Assembly (NCBI GenBank): GCA_026417555.1
Contig: JAOADA010000008.1
Span: 1 to 56,516, forward strand
Source of the DNA: Brevinematales bacterium
Lineage (GTDB): Bacteria > Spirochaetota > Brevinematia > Brevinematales > Thermospiraceae
Length of the DNA: 56,516 bases
Direction: 5' to 3'
Shown here: one piece after another, positions 16,084 to 24,874 of the stretch
Layout: every line of letters begins with the position of its first letter
Position numbering within the stretch: position 1 is the first letter of the stretch
Position numbers and translations under genes: made by a program
Notes under the pieces: model-generated
Told to the model about the DNA's origin: nothing
The model's input: only the letters and a program-made list of their open reading frames with translations
Database searches by the model: none

Positions 16084-18810
16084 ATGGAAAAGAGCATGCT
16101 TGACATCTTGTGGGTCAATGTCTCAGCCATCCTGGTTTTTTGCATGCAACTCGGGTTTGCTTTTTTAGAGGCAGGACTCACGAGAAGCAAAAACTCAATT
16201 AATGTTGCTCTTAAAAATCTCTGTGATTTTGGTATCTCCGTGATTGCTTATTGGGCGGTAGGTTTTGGTCTCATGTTTGGTTCGTCATGGTATGGTTTTG
16301 TGGGAACCAATGGCTTTCTTTTCACGATGAACCATTTCTGGGAAATGTCTTTTTTCTTTTTTCAGGCGGTATTTTGTAGCACAGCGGTAACCATTGTCTC
16401 TGGGGCTGTGGCAGAAAGGGTCAAGTTTCATGTGTATCTCATTTCCACGTGTTTTCTCTCTCTTTTTATCTACCCTGTTGTGGGTCATTGGGCATGGGGA
16501 GGGGGACTCCACGGAAGCCTCAGCGGCTGGCTTGGCAAAAATGGCTTTGTCGATTTTGCGGGTTCTACGGTAGTTCACAGCGTGGGGGGATGGATGGCGT
16601 TGGCCTACCTTCTTCTCATCGGCCCAAGAAAAGGTATCTTCCACACCAAAAATCATCAATTCGTAGCAAGCAACATTCCCTTGGCTATTGGGGGAGTGTT
16701 CATTCTTTGGTTTGGATGGTTTGGTTTTAATGGTGGAAGTGCCCTTCTTTTTGGGGAAAATGTCCCAAAAATTCTGGTAAACACTATGCTTGCCGCATGC
16801 AGTGGTATGATCATGGGATTGCTTGCAGAAAGTATAGGAAAAAATGCCTACAAAGTAGAGGGGGCTATGAATGGTACTCTCGGAGGACTTGTAGGTATCA
16901 CGGCAAACTGCCATGCTGTCAACGAATATGCCGCTCTTCTCATAGGGGGAGGAGCTGCTATTCTTGTGGTCTTTCTCACCAAGATCTTGATCCGTCTTCG
17001 GATTGATGACGCTGTAGGGGCTATTCCTGTTCACCTTGGGGCAGGCATATGGGGAACATTGGCTGTCGCTCTCTTTGGCCAACCAGAAATGCTTGGAACA
17101 GGCCTTTCCTTTTTTGAACAACTCCGTATCCAGATCTTTGGAATCCTTGCCATAGGGGCTTTCACCTTTTTCTCTTCTCTTAGTTTTCTTTGGGTGGTAA
17201 ACAAGGTGACACGAATCCGTGTCTCTCCGGAAATCGAGGAAATGGGACTCAATTGGGGGGAACACGGCGTAAAAACAGAAAGCTACGATCTTCTCATGAC
17301 GATCAAGCAACAGGCTATATCAGGAGACATCAGCTCACGAGTCCCCGTAGATCCCTTCACCGAATACGGAATTATTGGCTACTATTACAACAAAGCTCTT
17401 GATGAAATAGAGAAACACGTTGTTTCCAAGGAAGATTACCTCCAGATCATGGATACCATTTCAGAAGGACTCTGTCTCATTGAAAAAGATCTCACCATTT
17501 CTCCATCGTACTCAAAGCATCTTGAAACCATCTTTGAAGAAACCTCTTTAGGAGGAAAAAATATTCTTGATCTTTTTCGTCCTCATCTCTGTCCCAAAAA
17601 TCTGGAGATCCTCTCAGAGTATTTCTCGCTCTATTTTGACCCTCACATAGAGGAAAGAAACCTTCAGAAAGTGAATCCCTTTGAACGTCTAGAGTTCGTA
17701 TTTGACAATCTTTCTTCCGGTACACGAAAAAGCAAATATCTCTCTGGAAAATTGATACGAATCAAAGGGAAAAAAAATGAAGGTATTGAAAAACTCCTCC
17801 TCCTGGTCCAAGACGAGACCACCCTTGTCCTCACCGAAAAAGAGACTGAGAAAAACAAGGAGAAATCAAAAAGAGAGATGGAATTACTCTACAAGATTAT
17901 CCACATTGATCTTGGGATACTCGAAGAATTTCTCCATGATACCACGATGAAAATGCATACGATCAATCACACCATGCAAGAGTTATCTCATCACCACCAT
18001 CTCTCTCAAGAAAAGCTTCTGGAATTCTTGGACTCCACCTACAGACATCTTCATAGCCTCAAAGGGAACGCTCGTCTGTTAGAACTGGAGGATTTGGCTA
18101 CCTGTTTTCATACTCTCGAATCCATTCTTCAGAAGATTCGTCATACCCCCAATGTGGAGGGAGAAACCTTTGTCGAATTTCTCACCCAGCTTTCTGCGGC
18201 TCAGGATCTTCTCTCTCAGTTGCAAAACCTTCTTGAAAAACTGAAAGCTATTCCCAAAAAAGACAAACAACACTTCTTTTCTCACTTAGAAGCCTTTGCC
18301 CATAAGATAGCCAAACAAGAAAAAAAAGAGATCATTTTCTCAGTTGAAGGAAGTGAGGTTTTAGAATCTTTGCCCTTCAAGAAAGAGATTCAAGATATTC
18401 TCATCCAACTCATAAAAAATGCCATTGTTCACGGAGTGGAGCCCCCAGAAGACCGAAAAAACAAAGGAAAGAATCCCCAGGGGCTTGTCCGGGTACGTCT
18501 CCACAGAAAACCGTCCTCTTTTGAGTGTTCTGTTTTTGATGATGGTCAAGGGATACACTTTGACAAAATCCGTGAAAAAGCCGTACTGTTAGGTTTTCTC
18601 TCTCCCCATCAAGAAGTCTCCCCCAAAGAACTCGTAGGTTATCTTTTTCAAAAAGGTTTTTCGACGGCAGAGCGGCTCTCCCATGAGGCAGGTCGTGGAA
18701 TTGGACTCGATATTGTGTATGATTGGATTGTTCAAAAGAGAGGAAAAATTCTTGTGAAAACCCGTCCTCAAGAAATGTGTGAGTTCATTCTCCACCTTCC
18801 GCTTTCCTAA
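16084..18810 (+). CDS. Ammonium transporter (Amt) fused to a CheA-like HPt/ATPase kinase
   Basis: A 908-residue fusion. Residues 1-385 are a full Amt/Rh channel: FCSTAVTIVSGAVAERV, DFAGSTVVHSVGG with pore His165, WFGWFGFNGGSA, and VGAIPVHLGAGIWG with pore His317. Both twin-His residues are kept. Residues 400-445 form a HAMP-like linker, and 446-580 a PAS-like region (LQIMDTISEGLCLIEKDL). An HPt-like helix bundle at about 605-715 has HSLKGNA with likely phospho-His657. The ATPase domain (about 745-908) has N-box LIKNAIVHGVE, DDGQGI and GRGIGLDIV. The order HPt then ATPase is CheA-type, not the HisKA of ordinary sensors, and the CheW-like P5 domain is absent. It probably senses ammonium occupancy or flux and phosphorylates the CheY-like partner. 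Amt-HisKA fusions are known; this CheA-style version is unusual. Ribosome site GGGGAAAGAAG. Confidence 0.93.
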   Translation: MEKSMLDILWVNVSAILVFCMQLGFAFLEAGLTRSKNSINVALKNLCDFGISVIAYWAVGFGLMFGSSWYGFVGTNGFLFTMNHFWEMSFFFFQAVFCSTAVTIVSGAVAERVKFHVYLISTCFLSLFIYPVVGHWAWGGGLHGSLSGWLGKNGFVDFAGSTVVHSVGGWMALAYLLLIGPRKGIFHTKNHQFVASNIPLAIGGVFILWFGWFGFNGGSALLFGENVPKILVNTMLAACSGMIMGLLAESIGKNAYKVEGAMNGTLGGLVGITANCHAVNEYAALLIGGGAAILVVFLTKILIRLRIDDAVGAIPVHLGAGIWGTLAVALFGQPEMLGTGLSFFEQLRIQIFGILAIGAFTFFSSLSFLWVVNKVTRIRVSPEIEEMGLNWGEHGVKTESYDLLMTIKQQAISGDISSRVPVDPFTEYGIIGYYYNKALDEIEKHVVSKEDYLQIMDTISEGLCLIEKDLTISPSYSKHLETIFEETSLGGKNILDLFRPHLCPKNLEILSEYFSLYFDPHIEERNLQKVNPFERLEFVFDNLSSGTRKSKYLSGKLIRIKGKKNEGIEKLLLLVQDETTLVLTEKETEKNKEKSKREMELLYKIIHIDLGILEEFLHDTTMKMHTINHTMQELSHHHHLSQEKLLEFLDSTYRHLHSLKGNARLLELEDLATCFHTLESILQKIRHTPNVEGETFVEFLTQLSAAQDLLSQLQNLLEKLKAIPKKDKQHFFSHLEAFAHKIAKQEKKEIIFSVEGSEVLESLPFKKEIQDILIQLIKNAIVHGVEPPEDRKNKGKNPQGLVRVRLHRKPSSFECSVFDDGQGIHFDKIREKAVLLGFLSPHQEVSPKELVGYLFQKGFSTAERLSHEAGRGIGLDIVYDWIVQKRGKILVKTRPQEMCEFILHLPLS

Positions 18811-18901
18811 AAGAAAGTTTTTCTTGGCACCCTCCGCCCTCTTTCACGTGACATAAGTTCTTGTTTTTTTGCTTTCAGAGAGAAAAAATTTCCAAATCCC
18901 C

Positions 18902-18929
18902 TTGATTTTTTCCGGAAAATCTTTAAAAT
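18902..18929 (+). promoter_or_regulatory. Promoter of the galTK fusion gene with a palindrome in its spacer
   Basis: TTGATT (18902-18907), 16-base spacer, TAAAAT (18924-18929). The spacer contains the perfect 12-base palindrome TTTTCCGGAAAA (18908-18919), a plausible repressor site. Promoter call moderate, operator call weak. Confidence 0.55.
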
Positions 18930-18931
18930 AA

Positions 18932-18950
18932 ACATAAACAAACTTTATGT
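18932..18950. promoter_or_regulatory. Dyad just before the galTK start
   Basis: ACATAAA and TTTATGT form perfect 7-base arms around CAAAC. It lies at about the transcription start of the promoter at 18902-18929, so it could be an operator or a small 5' hairpin. Nothing shows which. Confidence 0.35.
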
Positions 18951-18964
18951 GAAAAGGATCTTCT

Positions 18965-21127
18965 ATGGCTGAACTCAGGTGGAACCCTCTCCTCAAGACC
19001 TGGACAATGGTAGCAAGCCATCGTCAGAATAGGCCGCATCTCCCCAAAGACCGGTGCCCTTTTTGTCCTGGTTCAGGAAAAGTACCGGAATCTTTCGAGG
19101 TGATTTCTCTCCCCAATGATTTTCCTGTGATGATGCCAATCCCCCCTCAGCCAGATCCTGTCGCTACCTCTTTTTTCCGGACGATGCCCTCGTATGGCAA
19201 ATGTGAAGTCGTGCTCTACTCCTCAGAACACGCCATCACTCTCCAAGAGCTTTCTCTCGAACATATACAAAAACTTGTCCAACTCTGGAAATCCAGATTC
19301 TTAGAGATTCGTAAAGATCCTCATGTAAAGTATGTGTTTCCTTTTGAAAACAAGGGTGAAGAGGTGGGAGCTACCATTGCTCATCCTCATGGGCAAATCT
19401 ATGGGTATCCTTTTATCCCTCTCAAGCTTGAAACAGAATACCATGCCTGTCAGGAGCATTACCAGAACGCTGGCGAGTGTCTTCTCTGTCGGATAACCCA
19501 AGAGGAAAAAAACTCTCGCCTCCGTCTCATCCATGAAAATACTTCCATGGTGGCCTACGTCCCGTTTTTTACTGATTATCCATGGGGAGTATTTATTGTA
19601 AGCAAACGGCACTTCAGTCATATCGATCATATGACCAATGATGAGGAGAAAGATCTTGCCGAAATGCTCAAGATCGTCGTCGGGGCATTTGATTTTCTCT
19701 TTGATAGACCTTTTCCTTATATGATGGTAATGCACCAAGGTCCCGTTAATCACGAACTCGAAATACCAAGCCACGACTTTTTTCATTGGCATATAGAGTT
19801 TTATCCCCCCCTTCGGGCTCGAGATAGAATCAAATTTTACGCTTCTTCAGAAATGGGTGCCTGGGCTGCAGCGAATGTGGTAGCTGTGGAAGACTCGTCT
19901 CAACACCTTCTTGAGAGCAAAATCCGTTTTCTTGCCACGTGGGAGGAATCCCGTGCTCTTCACGAAGTGCAAAGGCTTTTCATAGATCGCTATGGCCCTA
20001 GCCCTCAAGATATCTCCTTCTACAAAAGCCCCGGCCGGATCAATCTCATAGGAGAACATATTGACTACAATGGGGGAAAGGTATTGCCAGCAGCTATCAA
20101 TCGTTTTATTTACGCTCTTGTGCGTCCAAGAAAAGACAACCGTCTTCGTCTCTGTAGTCTTCAATTTCCGGGTGTTTTGGACATCTCTCTTGAAGAGATC
20201 AGCCCTCAAAAAGAACTCTCATGGACAAACTATCCCCTTGGGGTCCTCTCCGAATGGAAAAAGGCAGGGCTTCCCATCCTCCATGGAATGGATGTGCTTT
20301 TCTTGAGTACCATTCCCCCTGGATCAGGAGTCTCCTCTTCAGCCGCCTTTGAGGTTGTATTTGCCACGGCCCTCAACGATCTTTTTGGTGGAAACCTCTC
20401 AGGAAAAGAAATAGCCCTTCTCTGCCAGCGGGCAGAAAACCAGTTTGTCGGTGTGTCATGTGGGATCATGGATCAATTTGCTGTGGCTATGGGAACAAAA
20501 AACCACGCTCTCCTTCTGGATTGTGAAACGCTGGCCTATCAGCCGATTCCGGTTTCTCTGGGGGAGTATGTTTTCATTCTCACCAACTCCAACAAAAAAC
20601 GAGAACTCCGAGAATCCGCCTACAACACCCGCCTCGAAGAATGTCGGGAAGCCCTCTCTTTCCTTCAACAACGGTTTCCTATAAAAAACCTCTGTGAACT
20701 CTCCGAACATGAACTTATCTCCTCTCGTGACCTTTTTCAAGGGAGAGAGACCATTTTCCGACGGGCACTCCATGCCATCACAGAAAACCAGCGTACCCAA
20801 GAGGCAGCAAAAAGACTTTCTGCCGGAGATATCGAAGGCTTTGGATGCTTGCTCAATGCTTCTCACCAATCTCTCAAGGAAAACTATGAGGTCACTGGAG
20901 AACATTTGGATACCCTCGTTTCGTTAGCCCAAGAGGTGGAAGGTTGCGTAGGGAGTCGAATGACGGGGGCCGGGTTTGGAGGATGTACTATCAGCCTTGT
21001 GAAACGAGAGGCTATTGATCGATTCAAAACCAAGGTGGGCTCAATCTACAAAGAGAAATGTGGTATCACCGCAGATTTTCTTGTGATTTCTCTTGAAGAC
21101 GGTGCAAAAAAAATAAAAGGAGAATAA
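18965..21127 (+). CDS. Bifunctional GalT-GalK fusion
   Basis: A 720-residue protein that joins two Leloir-pathway enzymes. Residues 1-335 are galactose-1-phosphate uridylyltransferase: zinc CPFC (31-34), HPHGQ (140-144) with nucleophile His142, and WHIEFYPP. Residues 345-720 are galactokinase (GHMP kinase): GRINLIGEHIDYN (357-369), PPGSGVSSSAA (451-461), CGIMDQFAVAMG with likely catalytic Asp503, and GAGFGGC (668-674). One polypeptide would thus phosphorylate galactose and exchange it with UDP-glucose. The join lies near 335-348 with almost no linker. Both halves look complete. No galE, mutarotase or transporter is adjacent. The next gene starts 19 bases on. Confidence 0.95.
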   Translation: MAELRWNPLLKTWTMVASHRQNRPHLPKDRCPFCPGSGKVPESFEVISLPNDFPVMMPIPPQPDPVATSFFRTMPSYGKCEVVLYSSEHAITLQELSLEHIQKLVQLWKSRFLEIRKDPHVKYVFPFENKGEEVGATIAHPHGQIYGYPFIPLKLETEYHACQEHYQNAGECLLCRITQEEKNSRLRLIHENTSMVAYVPFFTDYPWGVFIVSKRHFSHIDHMTNDEEKDLAEMLKIVVGAFDFLFDRPFPYMMVMHQGPVNHELEIPSHDFFHWHIEFYPPLRARDRIKFYASSEMGAWAAANVVAVEDSSQHLLESKIRFLATWEESRALHEVQRLFIDRYGPSPQDISFYKSPGRINLIGEHIDYNGGKVLPAAINRFIYALVRPRKDNRLRLCSLQFPGVLDISLEEISPQKELSWTNYPLGVLSEWKKAGLPILHGMDVLFLSTIPPGSGVSSSAAFEVVFATALNDLFGGNLSGKEIALLCQRAENQFVGVSCGIMDQFAVAMGTKNHALLLDCETLAYQPIPVSLGEYVFILTNSNKKRELRESAYNTRLEECREALSFLQQRFPIKNLCELSEHELISSRDLFQGRETIFRRALHAITENQRTQEAAKRLSAGDIEGFGCLLNASHQSLKENYEVTGEHLDTLVSLAQEVEGCVGSRMTGAGFGGCTISLVKREAIDRFKTKVGSIYKEKCGITADFLVISLEDGAKKIKGE

Positions 21128-21146
21128 ACTACAAAAGGAGGTTGCC

Positions 21147-22787
21147 ATGATAGAATGGCCAAAAACCAATGACGTTCTCGGAACGGTCAACCGAGGAACC
21201 CCTGCAGAATCAGGACTCTGTACTCTTTGCCGTGCTGATTGTCAAGGAAAATGTGAAACATGGCTTGCCAGCATGCGAGGGAGAAAACTCCTCTACCCGA
21301 GAGATTTCGGATATGTGACTGCTGGAAGTGCCAATACCACCCACCTTGGGGTAAACTACAATGCCCTCCGTATCCAGGGATACAACTATGGAGCAACAGG
21401 TATGCCAAAGGGGCTTTCTAATTCCCCTGATGATTGTATCTTCCCCAATGTGAACATTGAAACCTCTTTTGGAGCCAATGTGAAAACCAAAGTGAGGATT
21501 CCTATCATGACAGGAGCGTTGGGTTCTACTTTTGTGGCTGCTAGGTACTGGGATTCCTTTGCTATCGGGGCAGCGCTTGTGGGTTTTCCCATTGTGGTAG
21601 GAGAAAACGTGGTAGGTATTGACAAACAGGCTGTCATCGAAAACGGCCGTATTAAAAAGGCCCCAGAACTTGATCGCCGTATTGATACCTATCTGCGCTA
21701 CTACGACGGTTATGGAGCCATTCTTGTCCAGATGAATGTTGAAGATACTAGAAACGGTGTGGCCGAATATGTTATCGAAAAATATGGTGACAAGGTCATC
21801 ATTGAACTCAAGTGGGGACAAGGCGCCAAGGATATTGGTGGAGAGATCCAAGTCACAGATCTCGACTATGCCATCTTTCTCAAAAATCGTGGCTACGTTG
21901 TCGATCCAGATCCTACCAAACCAGAGGTTCAAGAAGCCTTTAAGCATGGGGCTATCAAGGCATTTGCCCGCCATAGCCGACTTGGGTATACCAACCTGAA
22001 TACCCCAGAAGCCGTCTACAAAGAATTCATGAAAGGAGTGAAACATTTACGTAAACTTGGTTTCAAACGTATTACTCTCAAGACGGGCTCGTATGGGATG
22101 GAAGCTCTTGCTATGGCTATCCGTTTCGCCACCGATGCCAAACTGGATCTCCTCACTATCGATGGTTCAGGAGGTGGAACAGGGATGAGTCCATGGAACA
22201 TGATGGAAACATGGGGGGTTCCTTCTCTTCTCCTCCATGCCAAAGCCTATGAATATGCCTCTCTTCTTGCTTCCCGAGGCAAAAAGGTTGTGGATATGGC
22301 CTTTGCCGGAGGACTAGCACGAGAAGACCATATCTTCAAAGCATTGGCTCTTGGTGCTCCCTTCACCAAGCTCGTCTGTATGGGAAGGGCCCTCATGATC
22401 CCTGGATTCTTGGGAGCTAATATCCAAGGAGTTCTTGACCCATCCAGTAAACAGCGTCTCCATGGCAATTGGGATAGCCTTCCCAAAACTGTCACAGAGA
22501 TTGGCACTCAACCGGAGGAGATCTTCGCAGGGTATTACGACGTCCAGAAGAAGGTAGGGGCCTCCGAGATGAAAAACATCCCTCTAGGCGCTATTGCTGT
22601 CTGGACGCTCGCTGATAAGATTGCTGCTGGTCTTCAACAACTCCTGGCGGGAGCACGAAAATTCGACGTCAAAGAAATCTCTCGAGACGATATTGCATCC
22701 GTCAACCGAGAAACAGAAAAGGAAACGGGTATCCGATTTATCACTGACGTTCAGGATGAAGCGGCGAAAAAGATCCTCACGATGTAA
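21147..22787 (+). CDS. Stand-alone FMN-binding glutamate-synthase-like protein
   Basis: The 546-residue protein corresponds to the FMN/glutamate-synthase central domain (TIM barrel) without the amidotransferase domain. Typical parts are PIMTGALGSTFVAARYWDSFAI, KWGQGAKDIGGEIQ (about 218-231), LTIDGSGGGTGMSPW (about 337-351) and VDMAFAGGLAREDHIFKALALGA. The N-terminus has CTLCRADCQGKC (25-36), a CxxCx3Cx3C pattern that could hold an iron-sulfur cluster. Such proteins are made in many anaerobes and archaea as split glutamate synthases needing a separate glutaminase and electron donor; none is adjacent. It may instead act on another substrate. Start well supported by AAAGGAGGTTGCC; 19 bases after galTK. 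Confidence 0.88.
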   Translation: MIEWPKTNDVLGTVNRGTPAESGLCTLCRADCQGKCETWLASMRGRKLLYPRDFGYVTAGSANTTHLGVNYNALRIQGYNYGATGMPKGLSNSPDDCIFPNVNIETSFGANVKTKVRIPIMTGALGSTFVAARYWDSFAIGAALVGFPIVVGENVVGIDKQAVIENGRIKKAPELDRRIDTYLRYYDGYGAILVQMNVEDTRNGVAEYVIEKYGDKVIIELKWGQGAKDIGGEIQVTDLDYAIFLKNRGYVVDPDPTKPEVQEAFKHGAIKAFARHSRLGYTNLNTPEAVYKEFMKGVKHLRKLGFKRITLKTGSYGMEALAMAIRFATDAKLDLLTIDGSGGGTGMSPWNMMETWGVPSLLLHAKAYEYASLLASRGKKVVDMAFAGGLAREDHIFKALALGAPFTKLVCMGRALMIPGFLGANIQGVLDPSSKQRLHGNWDSLPKTVTEIGTQPEEIFAGYYDVQKKVGASEMKNIPLGAIAVWTLADKIAAGLQQLLAGARKFDVKEISRDDIASVNRETEKETGIRFITDVQDEAAKKILTM

Positions 22788-22796
22788 ATCAACGCT

Positions 22797-22819
22797 GGGG
22801 CTGTCTTCTAGACAGCCCC
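22797..22819 (+). terminator. Probable terminator hairpin after the glutamate-synthase-like gene
   Basis: A perfect 9-base GC-rich stem (GGGGCTGTC with GACAGCCCC) and a 5-base loop, 9 bases past the stop. The following T run is short (A then TTTG), so termination may be weak. Confidence 0.65.
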
Positions 22820-22886
22820 ATTTGTTCACCAACCCACCCTACAATCATGTGAAAACACACAAGGCTACATACTTTTCCTACAACGT

Positions 22887-22915
22887 TTGCCCATCTTTTG
22901 CTTTTGCTTTATAAT
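22887..22915 (+). promoter_or_regulatory. Sigma-70-type promoter of the metallo-hydrolase-queA unit
   Basis: TTGCCC (22887-22892), 17-base spacer, perfect TATAAT (22910-22915), 37 bases before the ATG at 22953. Confidence 0.7.
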
Positions 22916-22952
22916 ATCTTGCTTTTCAAAATTGTTTAGAGGGAGACCCTTC

Positions 22953-23549
22953 ATGGAGCTTTTTGCTTTTACTTCTTCTGATTTTGCCTCCAACACCTAT
23001 GTTGTACGGGACGAAACACGTATGCTCTGTATTGATCCCGCTTGTCCTGAGGCCAGAGAAAAACTCTCTCATCCCTTCCTGATGGTGGCCACGCATGGCC
23101 ATTTTGATCACATCCTTCTGGCATCTCGCTTGGCAGAAACCTATGGGGCTCCATTGTATATTCATCCTCAGGATATGCCCATGCTCAAGGATCCTTATCT
23201 CAACCTCTCGGCCTACTTTGGGGAACCCCTTCTCTATACCCATACTCTCTTGCCTCTTCAAGAAGGTCCCTGGCAAGCATGGGATGCAGAAATCTGGAGC
23301 CTCCCTGGTCACTCACCAGGCTCTGTTGGACTCTATTTTCCTCGCACCGGCTGGTTTTTTGGAGGAGATCTCCTCTTTGCTTTTTCCGTGGGAAGAACGG
23401 ATCTCCCAGGAGGGGAAGAGGCTCTTCTCTGGCAGTCTGTGGAAAAAGCCCTTTCTCTCCCGGATGAGACAAAGGTTTTTCCAGGCCATGGAGAACCTTT
23501 CACGATCGGGGAGTTTCGTTCTCACTATCAACGATGGAGGAAACGATGA
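22953..23549 (+). CDS. Metallo-beta-lactamase-fold hydrolase (glyoxalase II-like)
   Basis: I start at ATG 22953 behind AGGGAGA; an ATG 22 codons upstream lies inside the promoter. The 198-residue protein has the metal motif THGHFDH (about 47-53), the downstream ligand in GHSPGS, GGDLLF with the bridging Asp, and FPGHGEP. This is the YcbL/GloB-like short hydrolase family acting on thioesters or similar. The substrate cannot be told. It overlaps queA by ATGA (23546-23549), indicating coupled translation. Confidence 0.9.
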   Translation: MELFAFTSSDFASNTYVVRDETRMLCIDPACPEAREKLSHPFLMVATHGHFDHILLASRLAETYGAPLYIHPQDMPMLKDPYLNLSAYFGEPLLYTHTLLPLQEGPWQAWDAEIWSLPGHSPGSVGLYFPRTGWFFGGDLLFAFSVGRTDLPGGEEALLWQSVEKALSLPDETKVFPGHGEPFTIGEFRSHYQRWRKR

Positions 23550-24613
23550 ATATTCAACCCTATCTTGAGGATATCGCCTACGAACTTCCAGAAGACAGGA
23601 TTGCTACCCAGCCTCTCCCTAACCGAGAGGATTCTCGTCTTTTAATTATCCCTCCAGGGAATGGTCCCTTTGAGGATAAACACTTCTCGGATATTCTCAC
23701 CTACTTGAGACCCAAGGATTGTCTTGTTTTCAACAACTCTCGTGTGTTCAAAGCTAGACTTTTCCTCACCAGAGATGATGGCAAGGTATTTGAATGTCTC
23801 CTCGTAGAACGCCTCACAGAGACGACATGGCGAGCCATGGTCAGAAATGCTCGACGTCTCAAATCAACCCATTCTCTTCGTTTCAATCATTGGACAATCT
23901 CTCTTCAGAGAGACGAAACCGAGAGTGGCTATTTCTTGCTCTCTTTTTCTCCCCCTCTCTCTTTCGAAGACATTGAAAAACTCGGTGAACTCCCTCTCCC
24001 TCCTTACATTGTCAAAAAAAGAGCAAAAGAAGGTCACCCCCTCCTCACGCCTGAGGACGAAACCCGCTACCAAAGCGTTCTCGCCTCTCTCTATGGTTCT
24101 GTAGCCGCCCCTACCGCCTCATTTCATTTTTCCGAGGCCTTGTTAGAGCGTATCAAGGCAAAGAACATCACTCTTACCACCCTTACCCTCCACGTGGGAC
24201 CGGGAACCTTTCGTACGATTTCCCCAAGTGATAAGGAATTTCACATTCATCGAGAGTGGATCACCATCCCTCAAGAGACAGTTGATACCCTCCGTGAAAC
24301 CAAGAAACAGGGGGGACGTATCATTGCCATAGGCACAACCTCAACGCGGGCCCTAGAAACCATGGGCATGCTCTTTCCAGACACGTGGCAACCTTACACA
24401 GGGTATACAGATCTTTTTATCTATGGAGATTTTGACTTTCGCGTTGTGGATGGGCTGGTCACCAATTTTCATATGCCATATTCTACCCTCCTGTTGCTTG
24501 TCCAGAGTTTTGGTGGCAAAGAAAGGGTCAAGGCAGCCTATCAGCATGCCCTCTCTCACGGCTACCGTTTCCTGAGTTACGGTGACGCTATGTTTATGTG
24601 GAGAGAAAAGTGA
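23546..24613 (+). CDS. queA: S-adenosylmethionine:tRNA ribosyltransferase-isomerase
   Basis: QueA transfers and isomerises the ribosyl part of AdoMet onto 7-aminomethyl-7-deazaguanine at tRNA position 34, giving epoxyqueuosine. The 355-residue frame from ATG 23546 has LPEDRIATQPLPNREDSRLL, FNNSRV, RYQSVLA...GSVAAPTASFHF, TLHVGPGTF and NFHMPYSTLLLLVQSF, all family hallmarks. An in-frame ATG four codons earlier exists, but the later one overlaps the upstream stop as ATGA and has GGAGGAAACG in front. No other queuosine gene is in the window. Confidence 0.96.
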   Translation: MNIQPYLEDIAYELPEDRIATQPLPNREDSRLLIIPPGNGPFEDKHFSDILTYLRPKDCLVFNNSRVFKARLFLTRDDGKVFECLLVERLTETTWRAMVRNARRLKSTHSLRFNHWTISLQRDETESGYFLLSFSPPLSFEDIEKLGELPLPPYIVKKRAKEGHPLLTPEDETRYQSVLASLYGSVAAPTASFHFSEALLERIKAKNITLTTLTLHVGPGTFRTISPSDKEFHIHREWITIPQETVDTLRETKKQGGRIIAIGTTSTRALETMGMLFPDTWQPYTGYTDLFIYGDFDFRVVDGLVTNFHMPYSTLLLLVQSFGGKERVKAAYQHALSHGYRFLSYGDAMFMWREK

Positions 24614-24874
24614 TCTCTCTTTTGTCTCCTCTTTCTCATTGTGAGGAAAAGCCTCTCCCTACCACAACCAAAAAAGTGTCCTCATATCCATAGTCTCCAG
24701 GCCACTTTCGTCACTTCCGAAGAGCCCATACACTCCTATCTCCCCTTCTCCAGAGAAGCCACCTTGAGACTCTTAGATGTGGTGATCACAACAAAAAAAG
24801 AGGCCTCTTTGGACCTCTCCCCAAGCAATGAAAAAGATCAGGTGCGGAAAAACTCAACGAGACGCCCTTCACTC

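Noticed and set aside
16285-17310. 341-codon minus-strand frame
   Set aside because: It is antisense to the Amt domain, whose motifs are unmistakable; its own translation matches nothing.
18831-18846. TGGCAC at 18836 region as a second sigma-54-type promoter before galTK
   Set aside because: The -12 element (TTGC at the right spacing) is missing, and a sigma-70-type promoter fits at 18902.
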